NCBI GenBank assembly: GCA_902729315.2
Contig: LR746271.1
Coordinates: 3,370,001-3,434,000, forward strand
Source of the DNA: Spirodela intermedia
Lineage: Eukaryota; Streptophyta; Magnoliopsida; Alismatales; Araceae
Reading direction: 5' to 3'
Length of the DNA: 64,000 nt
Position numbers and translations under genes: made by a program. The notes under the pieces are model-generated. The model was not told the DNA's origin and made no database searches. It saw only the letters and a program-made list of their open reading frames with translations. Below are positions 11,504-22,994 of this stretch, piece after piece (positions within the stretch are counted from its first letter, which is position 1; each line of letters starts with the position of its first letter).

Positions 11504-12696
11504 GATGAAATTTGGGATAATACGTTCAGCTAAAGGATCCAGTTTCCACAGGAAACAAGAAATCTCCACGAGCTGGATCCAATTGCCGTGGTTGGAACGG
11601 GGATCCCGGGAGGAGGGGATCGCGATTCCAGAGCATCAGTTACGGAAGAGGAAGACAATCTTTAAGCACGGCAGGAATGGAGTAGCTTGCAAGGGGAAGC
11701 CGGAGTAGAGATGTGTTCGGTAGCGTCTCCACCCATCACTCGCCATTTCAAACCTGCTACGGCCGGCGCGCCCCCCGCCCCTCCCCCCCACCACTTAGCG
11801 GAAGAAACAGAAGACTTCCCAAAGGGGAAGACGACTCTGAACTACTTTGTTTCATTTAAGCCATCCATTAGTTCAAAGTTGTCTAAATTACCCACGCATA
11901 ATGACATTTGCTCGGGCATCCCATCAGTTTGTAGGACCCACTTGGGGCGACTCGCCCCCTACATTTTCTGTATAAAAAAGTATTAACGAAACTTTCAACA
12001 TAATAGTTTATTTCGAAGAGTAGGAGTCGGTGTACGTACGTCCGTGGGGCGGAAGGTCAGAGTAGAACGTTGACTTTTTCATCCCCCCAACTGCTAATCC
12101 TAACTTATGCGCATTCATTCTAGCAAAAATAATTGTAGTATAGGACAGTATTTTATTGCATCGTCGATCGATTACATTGGAAACGTGGCGGCATGTGATT
12201 AGACGTATCCGCGGAACCGCTCGCAGCTCCGTCCACGTACCCTCAAAGGAGGGCCTTTCTGTCTACACAGCGTTGTTCTGGTCGTTACCTGATGAGGTGA
12301 CGTCACCGACGGTTCTGAGATTACGGACCCAGACGGCAATTGGGCTGGCGTGGGGAGCCAGCTGGCCACTCCCAGTTCGCCTTGCGGGTCCCTTTTCGCC
12401 GGAGGATTTTTGCCTAAAGTCTCCTGAAAGCTACCACCCATGCATAAAACTCTTGAATGTTTCCCAAAAAAATATTTCCGGGTGAAATAGTCGTTGTTCA
12501 AATAAATAATAGTATTTTGAGGGTATTTATGAAAAGACGTTAATATGAGGGGGTAAGAAGGGGAAAAATATTACAAGAGTGGGCACTCTCCTGCAAACTT
12601 GGCGGTTTCTTTCCAGATCCTTCCTAAGACTACTGCCCCCCCCCCCCCTTCCCTTATCTCCTTGCCTCCGACTTGGACTATTCAGCCCACGCCGGA
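11504..12696. other. shared divergent promoter region, polygalacturonase and EXO70
   Basis: The polygalacturonase (minus) and EXO70 (plus) start codons face away from each other across 1.19 kb, so both promoters must lie here. A pyrimidine-rich stretch with a long C run (about 12638-12650) lies 47-59 bp before the EXO70 ATG and is probably leader. I see no TATA box in an obvious position for either gene and no other coding sequence. Confidence 0.6.
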
Positions 12697-14652
12697 ATGG
12701 ACGGCTGGGATGGAGAGGAGGCGGCGCCGCCTTCCGCCGCCGGGCTAGCGCCGCCGATAGAAGTGATGGCTGCGGAGATGCTGATTCTGCGGCGGGACGC
12801 CGGCGCACCGGCGGAGCTCGGCGGAAGGGTGCTCTTCGACGGCGGAGACCGCGGCGACGCCGATCGATACCTCCGTGCCGTGGACGAGATCCGGCGATAC
12901 TTGGAGGTCGCCGGCGGGAGCGGCGCTAGCCCGCAGCTGGCGGCTGCGATCCAGGTGGCTATGGCGCGGCTGGAGGACGAGTTCAGGAGCATCCTGGTGA
13001 CGCGGGTCAACGCCGTGGAGATCGACTCGCTGGCTGCCAATCTGAGCCTGGCTTCTCTGTCGTTGGCGGACTTCTCGACGGAAGGTAGCGGAGGGGTGAG
13101 TGAGAGTTATTTCGGGGAAGACAGCGCGGAGGTGGAGGAAGAGGGCGCGGAGGGGAGCAGTTTCCACTATGGGGAAACGATCAGCAGGACCTCTACTACG
13201 ACGAGCAATAACAGCTACCGGTTTGGGAGCAGCATCCGGGAGGTCGATCTGTTGCCAGATGACGCGATTGAGGACCTCCGGAGCATTGCGGAGCGGATGG
13301 TGGCTTCAGGCTACGCCCGGGAATGCTTCCAGGTCCACGGGAGCGTACGCAAGGCGGCGGTGGACCGCAGCCTCTGTCAGCTCGGCGTTGAGAGGATCAG
13401 CATCGGCGACGTGCAGCGGCTAGATTGGGAGGTTCTGGAGGGGAAGATCCGGCGGTGGATCCGTGCTGCCAGGGTCTGCATCCGCGTGGTCTTCCCTAGC
13501 GAGCGGCGTCTGTGGGATCAGATATTCGAGGGGATCGTCGCCGCCGGTGGGGACGATTCACCCTTCGTGGAGACAGTGAAGGGCGCGGCGATCCGGCTTC
13601 TAAACTTTGCCGAGGCCATCAGCATCAGCCGCCGGACCCCAGAGAAGCTCTTCAAGATATTGGATCTCCACGACGCGCTCTCTGAGCTCCTCCCCGATGT
13701 GGCGTATGTCTTTCTCCGGCTCCGGGCTTCAGATCCCATCCACACCCAAGCGACTGAGATCGTTCATCGACTTGCTGAGGCTGCACGGGGGATACTCTCA
13801 GAGTTTGAGAGTGCGGTTCGCCAGGATCCTTCCCGGATCCCTGTTCCCGGTGGTACAGTCCACCCGCTGACGAGATACGTGATGAACTACACCTCGCTCA
13901 TCTCAGATTACAAGGCCACCCTCACCGAGCTGATCGTCGCGATGCCGTCGTCGCCAACTGGTTCCCGGTCTTCAGAGACGTCAGGGGAGGGCGACACTTC
14001 GCTCCCCATGATGGAGATGGACGTGCCAGAGGTGGAGGGTCAGTCCCCTCTTTCAGCTCATGTTACCTGGATCATCGTCCTCCTCCAAAGCAATCTCGAG
14101 AGCAAGGCTACGCTCTACAGGGACGGCGCGCTGTCCCACTTCTTCCTCATGAACAACGTCCACTACATTGTTCACAAGGTGAGAGGGTATCCCGAGCTAC
14201 GGGAGATGATCGGAGACGACTATCTGAAGAGACTGACGGTGAAATACCAGCAGTCGGCGACTAGCTACCGGAGGTCAACTTGGAAGCGCGTTCTCCAATG
14301 GCTAAGGGAGGAGGGTCTACCATCGAGTGGGAGCTTCTCTTCAGGCATCTCCAGGAGCGCGTTGAGGGACCGATTCAGGGCCTTCAATTCAGCCTTTGAT
14401 GAAGTCCACCGGGCGCAGGCTTTGTGGACTGCACCCGACCCCCAGCTTAGGGAGGAGCTGAAGATTTCAATATCAGAGTTGTTGATACCTGCTTACCGTG
14501 CTTTTCTAGGTAGGTTTCGTCACCACATTGAGAGTGGGAGACACCCTGAGATGTATATCAAGTACTCGGTCGAAGACCTTGAGGTGGCACTATCGGAGCT
14601 CTTTGAGGGTAGCTCACCTTCACTTCATAACAGGAGACGATCCCATGCATGA
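12697..14652 (+). CDS. EXO70: exocyst subunit EXO70 family protein
   Basis: EXO70 is the exocyst subunit that binds phosphoinositides at the plasma membrane and tethers secretory vesicles; plants have many paralogues with roles in secretion, autophagy and immunity. A single exon of 651 residues, the length and intronless form usual for several plant EXO70 clades. The divergent N-terminus (about 1-90) is Ala/Gly/Asp-rich. The conserved Exo70 helical-bundle domain covers about residues 270-630, with WIRAARVCIRVVFPSERRLW near its start and FLMNNVHYIVHKV at about 482-495. I start at the ATG at 12697, because the 24 nt before it are in frame but begin with TTG. GC content is very high in the 5' third. 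Its position beside the TMEM87-like gene fits the EXO70D clade by synteny with Arabidopsis, but sequence alone does not let me assign the clade. Confidence 0.94.
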   Translation: MDGWDGEEAAPPSAAGLAPPIEVMAAEMLILRRDAGAPAELGGRVLFDGGDRGDADRYLRAVDEIRRYLEVAGGSGASPQLAAAIQVAMARLEDEFRSILVTRVNAVEIDSLAANLSLASLSLADFSTEGSGGVSESYFGEDSAEVEEEGAEGSSFHYGETISRTSTTTSNNSYRFGSSIREVDLLPDDAIEDLRSIAERMVASGYARECFQVHGSVRKAAVDRSLCQLGVERISIGDVQRLDWEVLEGKIRRWIRAARVCIRVVFPSERRLWDQIFEGIVAAGGDDSPFVETVKGAAIRLLNFAEAISISRRTPEKLFKILDLHDALSELLPDVAYVFLRLRASDPIHTQATEIVHRLAEAARGILSEFESAVRQDPSRIPVPGGTVHPLTRYVMNYTSLISDYKATLTELIVAMPSSPTGSRSSETSGEGDTSLPMMEMDVPEVEGQSPLSAHVTWIIVLLQSNLESKATLYRDGALSHFFLMNNVHYIVHKVRGYPELREMIGDDYLKRLTVKYQQSATSYRRSTWKRVLQWLREEGLPSSGSFSSGISRSALRDRFRAFNSAFDEVHRAQALWTAPDPQLREELKISISELLIPAYRAFLGRFRHHIESGRHPEMYIKYSVEDLEVALSELFEGSSPSLHNRRRSHA

Positions 14653-15900
14653 AGAAAAAAGCTGTGTTATAGTTGCAGACCGCTGGGTACACTAAATTGT
14701 ATTCTTTCAATCTTTTAAGGGCTTGATTCAGCAGGGGTAGTTCCAGGTTCAGCAGGACTCGATTCTTGTACAACATGGATGGGTTGCCTCCATGGATTTG
14801 ACTGCGAACAAAAGGGAAGATATGTAGGCCGGCTGAAGGCAGTACCTGGATAGCCCTTTCCTCTGTAAGCAAATTGATTTAATTTCTGGCATGAACTCGC
14901 GCTTTACCTTCACTGTGCTCATATAAAAAGCATGGTTCAGCTTGTTCTTCCTCTTTGGACTTGAGTCGCTCACATTTGATGCTCCGGATGCTATAACCAC
15001 TCGCGGATGATCTAACTTTAGCACTGTCTTATGATCGATTGATTGAAGTCCTCTTGAGCGAGGACTTCAAACTTGATTGATTGATTGATTAAATCAATAG
15101 AACGAGCGAGGACTCCAAACTTGGTATGCCACCTTCTGAATTGGTGACCTCTGAAGCCCCTCCATCCCAAGTACGGAATCATCGTCAATGCTTCCAGGAT
15201 TGATTTCTGGCATCGGGGCAGTGCTGCGAGTCTCATCGCCCAGCCACACTCATGCTTCTTGATGTCTCTTCGTATTTGACTCTAGACTCCTGAGAATTTG
15301 AATTATATGACGAGCAGTTGCCCGCCTGTTATTATCCATCCCTCTTCCAGACTCTTTTGGAATCGTCGTAATTCTTTCATCCCAAATGCATCTCTGCATC
15401 GTGGTATCCGCCCAAGGCATTGTAAACTTCATAAATTTCCATGCAGATTCGGTGTGTATGGACAGAACATGTTGCGAACCCAACATCAAAGGACCTCTTC
15501 GTCGATTTTCTTGTGGAAATTTCATACTAATGTGTAGACTTTTCAGGTTTGAGCTCGCCAAATTGCAGCCGGCTGTGGAAGGGACTGACTGCGCATGCGC
15601 CTACCTAATCTTCAATTCAAGACGAATTCCTACGGGTAGCGTGAAAACTTTGCCAAATTCTTCCTGCTCAATGGTCTGTTCAACGGACCCACCCTCTCCA
15701 GTGGACAACCGCGATCTTCTTTCCAAAGCATAATTGTTTTATATCTGATATTAGTTATTTCTTGGCGCAGCTTTGTTCCGCTGCCTAATTAGCTGTGGCG
15801 AAATGGATGAAACAGGGAAGGGGACGTCTTTTCAGCGTATGCCATGAACATCATCAGGGGAGTCCTGCTGTCCCAGCCCGGCCATCTTTACCCTACACAC

Positions 15901-15937
<37 letters not shown>

Positions 15938-16676
15938 GCCACATGGATGATCAACAGAACTGCCACGCGTCACGGAGAGTGGGTCCCACAGCCCCTGACC
16001 GTAGCTACCCGGAAAATGAAAAGGTGAGTTATGGGCCTTTGGCACTCCGGCTTATGATTTAATTATGTCGGAAATTGTATGCGAGATATTTCCCTCTGAG
16101 AAGAGCCGCATGCTGCCCGGAGCAATGGGCTCCGGGCTTCCCGTGAGACAGCGATATATCGTAATAGAGACCATGCGACCTTGCAAATTAGAGGCATGAG
16201 CGACGCACGGACCATTTCAAGAATAATTTATCTTTTCAGTCCTGTCGGAACGCAGCCATGTTGAATTCATGCTCGGTGGTAATATCAGTTGGGGGGTTAT
16301 CCATTTACCAAAGTTAAACCATGCAAGTGCATCATCACATTGGGCAAACAAGAAAAAAAAAAAGAAAAAGAAAAAGAAAAAAAACCACAGCTCCTCGCTC
16401 CTGGTTCTTCTTTCCCTGCCCATAAAGAGTCAAGAGCCTCTTCGTTGACATCTATCTAGTCTCGCAGATCCCATGTACATGTCAACTCACAACTAGGAGA
16501 TCCCGTTTACTTGGGACCGTAGGAGAACACACCATGGGCATGGACATGGACGTGGACATGGACATGGACGTGGACATGGACATGGACGTGGACATGGACA
16601 TGGACGTGGACATGGACATGGACGTGGACGTGGGCATGGACGTGGACGTGGACATGGGCATGGACGTGGACATGGA

Positions 16677-16746
<70 letters not shown>

Positions 16747-16821
16747 GACCTGGACATGGACATGGCCATGGAGGGGGAGCTTAAGATCATCTCGGTGTTC
16801 ACTCGAGGGGAAGTATGACCA
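14653..16821. other. convergent intergenic region, EXO70 and TMEM87-like 3' flanks
   Basis: The two flanking genes converge here. It contains a short hairpin (AAGTCCTC, 6-nt loop, GAGGACTT) at about 15046-15067, a repeated GAGCGAGGACT motif just after it, a (GA)15 run at 15905-15935, an A-rich run at 16351-16383 and the hexamer array described separately. No coding exon is recognisable, and the short open frames at 15.2-15.7 kb have no family features. Confidence 0.6.
16534..16764. repeat. hexanucleotide array (GGACAT/GGACGT then GGGCAT)
   Basis: About 38 tandem six-base units. The first half alternates GGACAT with GGACGT. The second half, from about 16680, is an almost pure run of about eleven GGGCAT units and ends again in GGACAT. 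It starts about 60 bp beyond the stop codon of the minus-strand TMEM87-like gene, so it is probably in its 3' UTR. Open frames here (Met-Asp or Met-Gly on one strand, Met-Pro or Met-Ser on the other) are products of the repeat. Confidence 0.92.
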
Positions 16822-19800
16822 CTACTCCCTCTTGCCCTCCTCAACCGGGGTGGGGTCGATCGTCAGGGCAGTCTTGCCATCTGGGGATGACAAGTTCCAA
16901 TTATCTTTCGACCGCAGGGGGGCAGGCTTTATCAGAGAGATGGTGTCCTCTTGGTCCAACTCCTCGCTGCCATCATCTGAGTAGGCATATCTGAGGAACA
17001 AACAGGACGGAGAAGCATTACGTCTATGTTTTTTAATATATGATATCCTTCTCGTCATGAATCTACATCGTAGCGTAGCGTAGCTTTTGTAGAACATTTT
17101 GGAAGCATTAGTCCGAGGCCTCAGAAAACAAACCCAAACAGGAAATTCGTAAGAAAACAAACCGAAACATTATTATGATGGGAGGGTGTAATCAGAAGGT
17201 GGAACCAATTAAAAGAACCGATTTCTCTACCAGCGCAAGAGGTTTGGTGAAAGAACATTAAATCAAGAAGGAACCTTAAAAGCTTTAGGTCAGGCTGATT
17301 CACGGAATGTCTGTCCTGGGGCATGCTTGATTTAACTATATAAGGGCCTCTAACCTACTCTACTCAACTGTTGATCGGTTTCCAGTCGGAATGATTGATT
17401 ATTTAATGCGAGCCAATGCAACCAGTTTACAGGGTATTTGAAGCACTGCAGGTTCGGCTGCTGCATGAAACACTGTAGAAACCACTCTCTAGGGGTCATG
17501 ATTAAGGTCGTGATTTAACTTCTTGTCAAAGATATTATAAATTCTACGCGACCTTTTCGATAAATATTGATCCAGGAGTGCAGATTATATACTTTATAAA
17601 CAGGGCATCATACGACTGAGAGAAGCTTCAGGCATCACAAATTCGCAGGAAACTCACCGTGTTGAATTCTGAGAGGGTGCCCAAAGGGCACATATGATGC
17701 ACAGAAGCGAAAATGACAGACCATGCCAAAAGGCAGGAATGACCCAGGCATTCTGCCACCGCTCATTGTACACATCGGTTGATTTAAAATAAATCTGCAA
17801 AAAAAAAAAAAGATACTTCGATATTACTGCATCGTCGTTTGTAGAGGAGATGCAAACATGTCTCTGAAAGTCATTGATTGGATTTTTTTTTGAAAAGGGC
17901 AGATGCCAATGAATTAAATGCAATAAGTGACAGAAAAGGTGAACCTCTCCTGAATCATGTAAAAGTACGAACTTATTTTCCCAAAATATTAAACGAGTTG
18001 ATGAATACTACCTCATAACAAATCCAACCAACTGATACAATGACAGCGGCACACAATGCATTGGTGAATTTGCGGTACATCTCTAACTTGGCTGTTAACC
18101 TCTTCGCCTGTTTTCATGAGCAAACTAACTCTCAGGAAGAGCACCATTAATCACGGGGCAAAAAAAGCATGGAAAAAACATAAATTGGCACCTGTAGTTT
18201 TTCCAGGGTTTTGGAGAGAGAGGTGAAAATCCAAAGAATGAAAAATGCATCCAAAACCGCCACAGGAAGAACCAAAAACAGAATTGCCTTCCCTGAAAGA
18301 TCATTTATAGTACCAGCATTCTCCACCAATTCAAGCACCTCAGATGCTAGAAAAAAGGTTGCTCCGAGCATGATCACCTTCGAAGTAAGACCACCCAATG
18401 TAGGCCTAAGCACACCAAAACCCATAGAAACAACAAGCATGATAACACGTGAGACCGTTCGCCTAACAGCACCAAATGTCACTGCCCAAATAGTAATTCC
18501 AATTGGTCGAACTCCAGTCTTGTTGAATTCTGCATACTCAAAGTACCACAAAGCTGTCTCAAACATGCCAAGGGCGATCACAAGAGTAATGCTGTTCTGA
18601 AGTTGAAGAACCTCCCTCCAGAATCTTGCATACTGCAAGAACCAGAAGATGCCGAGTACAACGAAAGCAAGAGATATTCCTCCATAAAACTTCAAGAGTG
18701 GAGACATCCTTCCAGGCAGATATCCGCTAGGGTTCTTCCAGATGGTTTTCCCTTCTATAACTAAACCACTGAGGCTCGGGTCACAGTATATGAAATATAG
18801 ATTGTACATTCCCGTCCTCGTGATGTGTACAGTTTCAGGTAATAATGTAGCAACAAGATCATTTCCCTTAAATGTCACCGTTAACACCTGTGGCCACTCT
18901 GGGTTATGCTCTGAAGGCCTATAAATGACTCTGCCCTGAGTGCAGGCACCTAATTTCGCCAGGTCAGGCGTGCAACAAATTGCTCTCTGACCACCATAAG
19001 CTGACCCGCCAATAGTCTCTCGATCTTCAACCTCAAAAATAATAGCTTGAACGTACTTCGTGTCATCTTCTTTACTGGACGTGGAGGGCTCCTTTGGCCT
19101 TCTGAATGTTATCTTCTCAAAACTGATAGGAACAAGGAAAAAAAGCAGAGATCATAGGAAAGATTATTTCATCTGAGATTAGTAAATAATAAATAGTATG
19201 CACGTTCCATACTGATGATGAATCGTCACCGTATTAATTCACACAGTTCAGGGCCGTGAGATGTCTGTTTATGTTTCTTCTAGCACCTAATTTAATAGGA
19301 CAGTCTTTAAGAGACTAGACGCTCTGGACTCTAAGACTGAACGCTGAGCAAACATCCAACTGCATCAGACCCAAGACCTGGATGACACAGCTATTTAAGC
19401 TAAGAACTATGAACCATGAATACACAATAGGATACAGATTGATATTCACTTGCTCAAAAGAGGTAATAAAGTACATCACTGGTATGTTCATGTGCTCATC
19501 ATCATCCGATCAGGCTTCTAAGAAATATCCGGAAAAAATAGTAAAAAAGGAGAATAGATTATTTTTTCACTCTCGAATGTTGCTAAATTTCATCTTGATA
19601 AAAAAAATATTTTACACAATGACGAACTAGAATTAGATTCATAGAAGTAGGGTTTTCCTTTCCAGGCTACTTCTCGAACCATCCAAAGGACCAATAGGTG
19701 AACTAGGACAGAATTGAGCGCAGAAGAAAGAGAGGAAATGAAAAACAAGTTATGCGGGTCAGATCCATTGCATCCGGAACCCTGATCGCACGAATGTACA

Positions 19801-20207
19801 GCATGGGACTTGATCAGCTAAAGAAGCAGCAGAAATACCAAAAACGATTAACAGGTGATAATAAATTCTCAGGTATCCACTGTTAAGTAAGAGCCAGATG
19901 CAAGCACAGGATTTAAGACTAACGGAGAAGGGGGGAAGAGAGAGAGAGGGAGAGAGAGAGCGGGGAGTAACCGAATGAAGGAGTCGCCATTTCCGGAGGC
20001 TGGCGATCGAATGTTCCCACCGGTGGTGAGGGAGGAGGCGTAGAGGCCCTCGCTGCCGCCATTGAGAACGAAAGCATTCCCTCTGGGGATGAACTTCTCT
20101 TTGGCGTAGTCGTGGACGGAGGCGTCGACGAGGACATCCAAAGCGAAGAGAGCCAGCAAGGCCAGCAGCAGGGAGGCAGAGATCCTGGGAGACACCCTCG
20201 GCTCCAT
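16822..20207 (-). CDS. TMEM87-like GOLD-domain seven-transmembrane protein
   Basis: Member of the lung seven-transmembrane receptor superfamily (TMEM87/GPR107 type), Golgi and endosomal proteins linked to retrograde trafficking. Five exons (19972-20207, 18192-19122, 18012-18107, 17658-17794, 16822-16990) join in phase to 522 residues. A signal peptide (about 1-30: SLLLALLALFALDVLV) is followed by a luminal Cys-containing GOLD-type region up to about residue 215. Seven hydrophobic segments follow between about 221 and 460. The FWREVLQLQN loop and the paired FGAVRRTVSRV and SMGFGVLRPTLG segments are TMEM87-like. The cytosolic tail is acidic (SDDGSEELDQED). The start is the only ATG before the signal peptide. 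From memory, the Arabidopsis homologue At1g72480 is annotated in this family and lies between EXO70D1 and DRO1, matching the neighbours here. Confidence 0.9.
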
Positions 20208-22989
20208 TACCGCGCGGAGAAGAACAGAGCAGAGAAGACGGAACAGAGACAGAAAGCTTGATGCCTGGATCTGGGGTCTCTACTTTGAGCGAGAGAGCAA
20301 GCGAGCGAGAGAGGGGGAGAGAGCGTGACTCCAGTTATGATCAAACGAAAAAGACAGTCAACTCCGAAGGAAAAGGACACGTTCATATGTTTATTTCCAA
20401 TCCTAAAAAAACTTTTAAAATAAAAATAAGGTAAATGCATAATTTTTTATCCGAATAATCAGCTTTTTTTTTAGTCGCTGGGATGGACTCAGTGGCTAAC
20501 TCTCCTTTCACTCCAAAACTATAAAATTATAGAATCTAAAAGGATAATTATTGTAGCTAAGGTAATTTTCCATGTGGTCACTAGAGGTGTCAATGACCCA
20601 AATGATTAGAACTACCAAAGCATTTTCTTCGATCACTTTCACTGGGCCCCCCCTTTAATTGGGCTTGGGGTTTAAGGAATTCAAAATTTTCCATAGTATT
20701 GTTAAAATTTATAAATGTATTTAATCAAAAGTGTGTCTTAAGGTATACAAGAATTGTCAAAAATTTATATGTTGGATTTTAAGTTGCATTGAGATCAAGA
20801 AGGGGATGGGGTAGATTTGATTTGATCCTAATTTGATCTTAGTTAACTATTTTACCCATATCAATTTTAATATTTCTAATCTTTGATTATCTTGGGTATC
20901 CTTAATCTAAATCTGGAGTACTCTAAGATTTTTATCATGGTTCAACCCCCTACCTCTGTCTATTATTCAAGAACACTATATTCTTGAGTTTCACTAAAAA
21001 AAATGTTTGGCTAACAAATATTGATTATCAGCTCAACCTTTGTAGACCTCAGCTCTAAAATTCTCTTATACATTCATGACTCTAGGAGTTCTATCATTGA
21101 TTATAAGGATCAATTCCTCTGAGTGATTAAATAAAGATTTAGTTATATGTTTTTTTTGTATAAGAGAAGGGATAATTTTATCATGGAATAGTTTAGATTA
21201 TTGATGTTGACTTAAGGTATAAATAAAGTTAATGAAAAGAATGTTGAATTGTGTTTAATTTTCCTTCTCCTGTTCATATATGGAAGTTATTTGAATGTGG
21301 AAGACACTACCACATCAATCAAGTTGATGATCATTACTTTTTAATCAATTTTTTCTTCTCAACTTGTAGTCTTCTTGACATTTTACCAAACTTTAAATAC
21401 CACTTTAATTTGGACCTAATTCTTTAAATAAAATCTTAGAAAGATTCTCAAGATGGTAATACAACCATATTTAATTGTCATGAAGTAACTAGTCATCTAA
21501 GAAATGCTGAATTTATAGAGAGTTTTGATTTTGAAACCTTCCATGCTTCCTACCATTTCAGTAGCGATACAAACTGTTAGAAACCAATATGACCTTTCCA
21601 TTAAGTACTACTGTATATATCTCAATCTTATCAATTCAAATGAATATGATAAGAATCTATTACCATTAACAAAGAACTGAAAATACAACTCAAAATAAAC
21701 TAATGATTTCACATTCAAGTTTAATCAAAATCACATCAAATAATTTAAAATATAAAGTGAACACACTAAATTATGATTTCAATACGAATCATAATTACTT
21801 TGACGACTTAAGATATTTCATTTTTTTCAAATAATTTTCCTTGATATTCTAAAAATCAGTGGTTGTTTAAAAGTTACGATTCTATTGATTAATGTAAAAT
21901 AAAAAATAATCAGAAGTAATGGTTTTACATCATGGACAGTTAATATACTAGATAAGCTATTGTAGCCATATTTTACATCAATAATCCTTATTAAATCTGA
22001 TGTGATAATCATTAGTTTCCATCAATGGTAGTTTCTTTAAATGATAACATTTCTCACAATAATAAACAAAGTCATAACTTATGTGATAAATTCATCCAAA
22101 TTTCATAATTTATAAATATTATCTTCAATTAAACTATTTGAGTTTTTATTTAGATATTTAACATCATTCATTTGCATTCTTCATGAATTTCTACTTAACT
22201 TATTTCTTGCTCATGTTTAAGATAACATTTATGTATATTTCATGTGCAATAAATGATCAATAAATGGCAATACATATTGGTTTATCTTAGAGGCTATCAA
22301 AAATCTTAAATGCATGCCATATTGGTTTATCTTAGAGGATATAAAAAATCTTAAATGTCATGCCATATTGGTTTCCCATCATTCAAATTTCTAACTAGTT
22401 TTAAGATTTTAATATAGAGAAATAAGGGAAGACATAATAGGTTTTTATTCCAATTTATTTATAATTTCAACAATTATAATGACTAATTAGTTTTTAATGA
22501 TTGCCCTTGACCTCTCTACAATCTCAAGATTCTTGCTATTTTTCTTGTAGAGAATAAATTATAATTTGAGCAGTTTTAAAAATTTGGTCAAACTACAACG
22601 ACATTGAGTTGAGGAGAAAATTCAATTCCTCAACCTTATTAAATTTAAAAGTTTTCTATTACTAGATACCTTCCCAACTCGAAGAGGACAAAGGAAATCA
22701 AGCATAACTTGACATCTTCTTTATTGAATTTCGCACACATCTCAAGTCAATGCATATGACTAAAATTCTTCCTTGTTTTTTTGAGAAATACTTGTAATTA
22801 AATCTTTATTTGGCCACACAAGTAAGTTTGTCATTACGATTCGTGATATATTTCTTAGAGTCATGAATTTTGATGATAATTTTAGGTTGAAATCGTGTGG
22901 GAAGTGAGTCTAATGTTAGACAATTGTGATTGACCTTTAGTTTGGTTAGTAAAACCCAAGGTGAAGGTGTTCTTAGAATGTAGACATAG
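20208..22989. other. TMEM87-like upstream region, then AT-rich repeat DNA
   Basis: The first 200 bp are GA-rich and carry the promoter and leader of the TMEM87-like gene. From about 20450 the DNA turns AT-rich and no gene is recognisable. A tandem duplication of about 46 bp (ATATTGGTTTATCTTAGAGG as its core) lies at about 22274-22364. The last part, from about 22870, reads like the U3 end of a copia LTR that continues after the insertion at 22995-26054. Confidence 0.55.
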
Positions 22990-22994
22990 GTAGG

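Noticed and set aside
12673-12696. An upstream in-frame start for EXO70
   Set aside because: The upstream codon is TTG. The first ATG at 12697 is the better start.
16482-16844. Met-Asp/Met-Gly and Met-Pro/Met-Ser open frames on both strands
   Set aside because: They are translations of the hexamer array, open in several frames because the unit length is a multiple of three.
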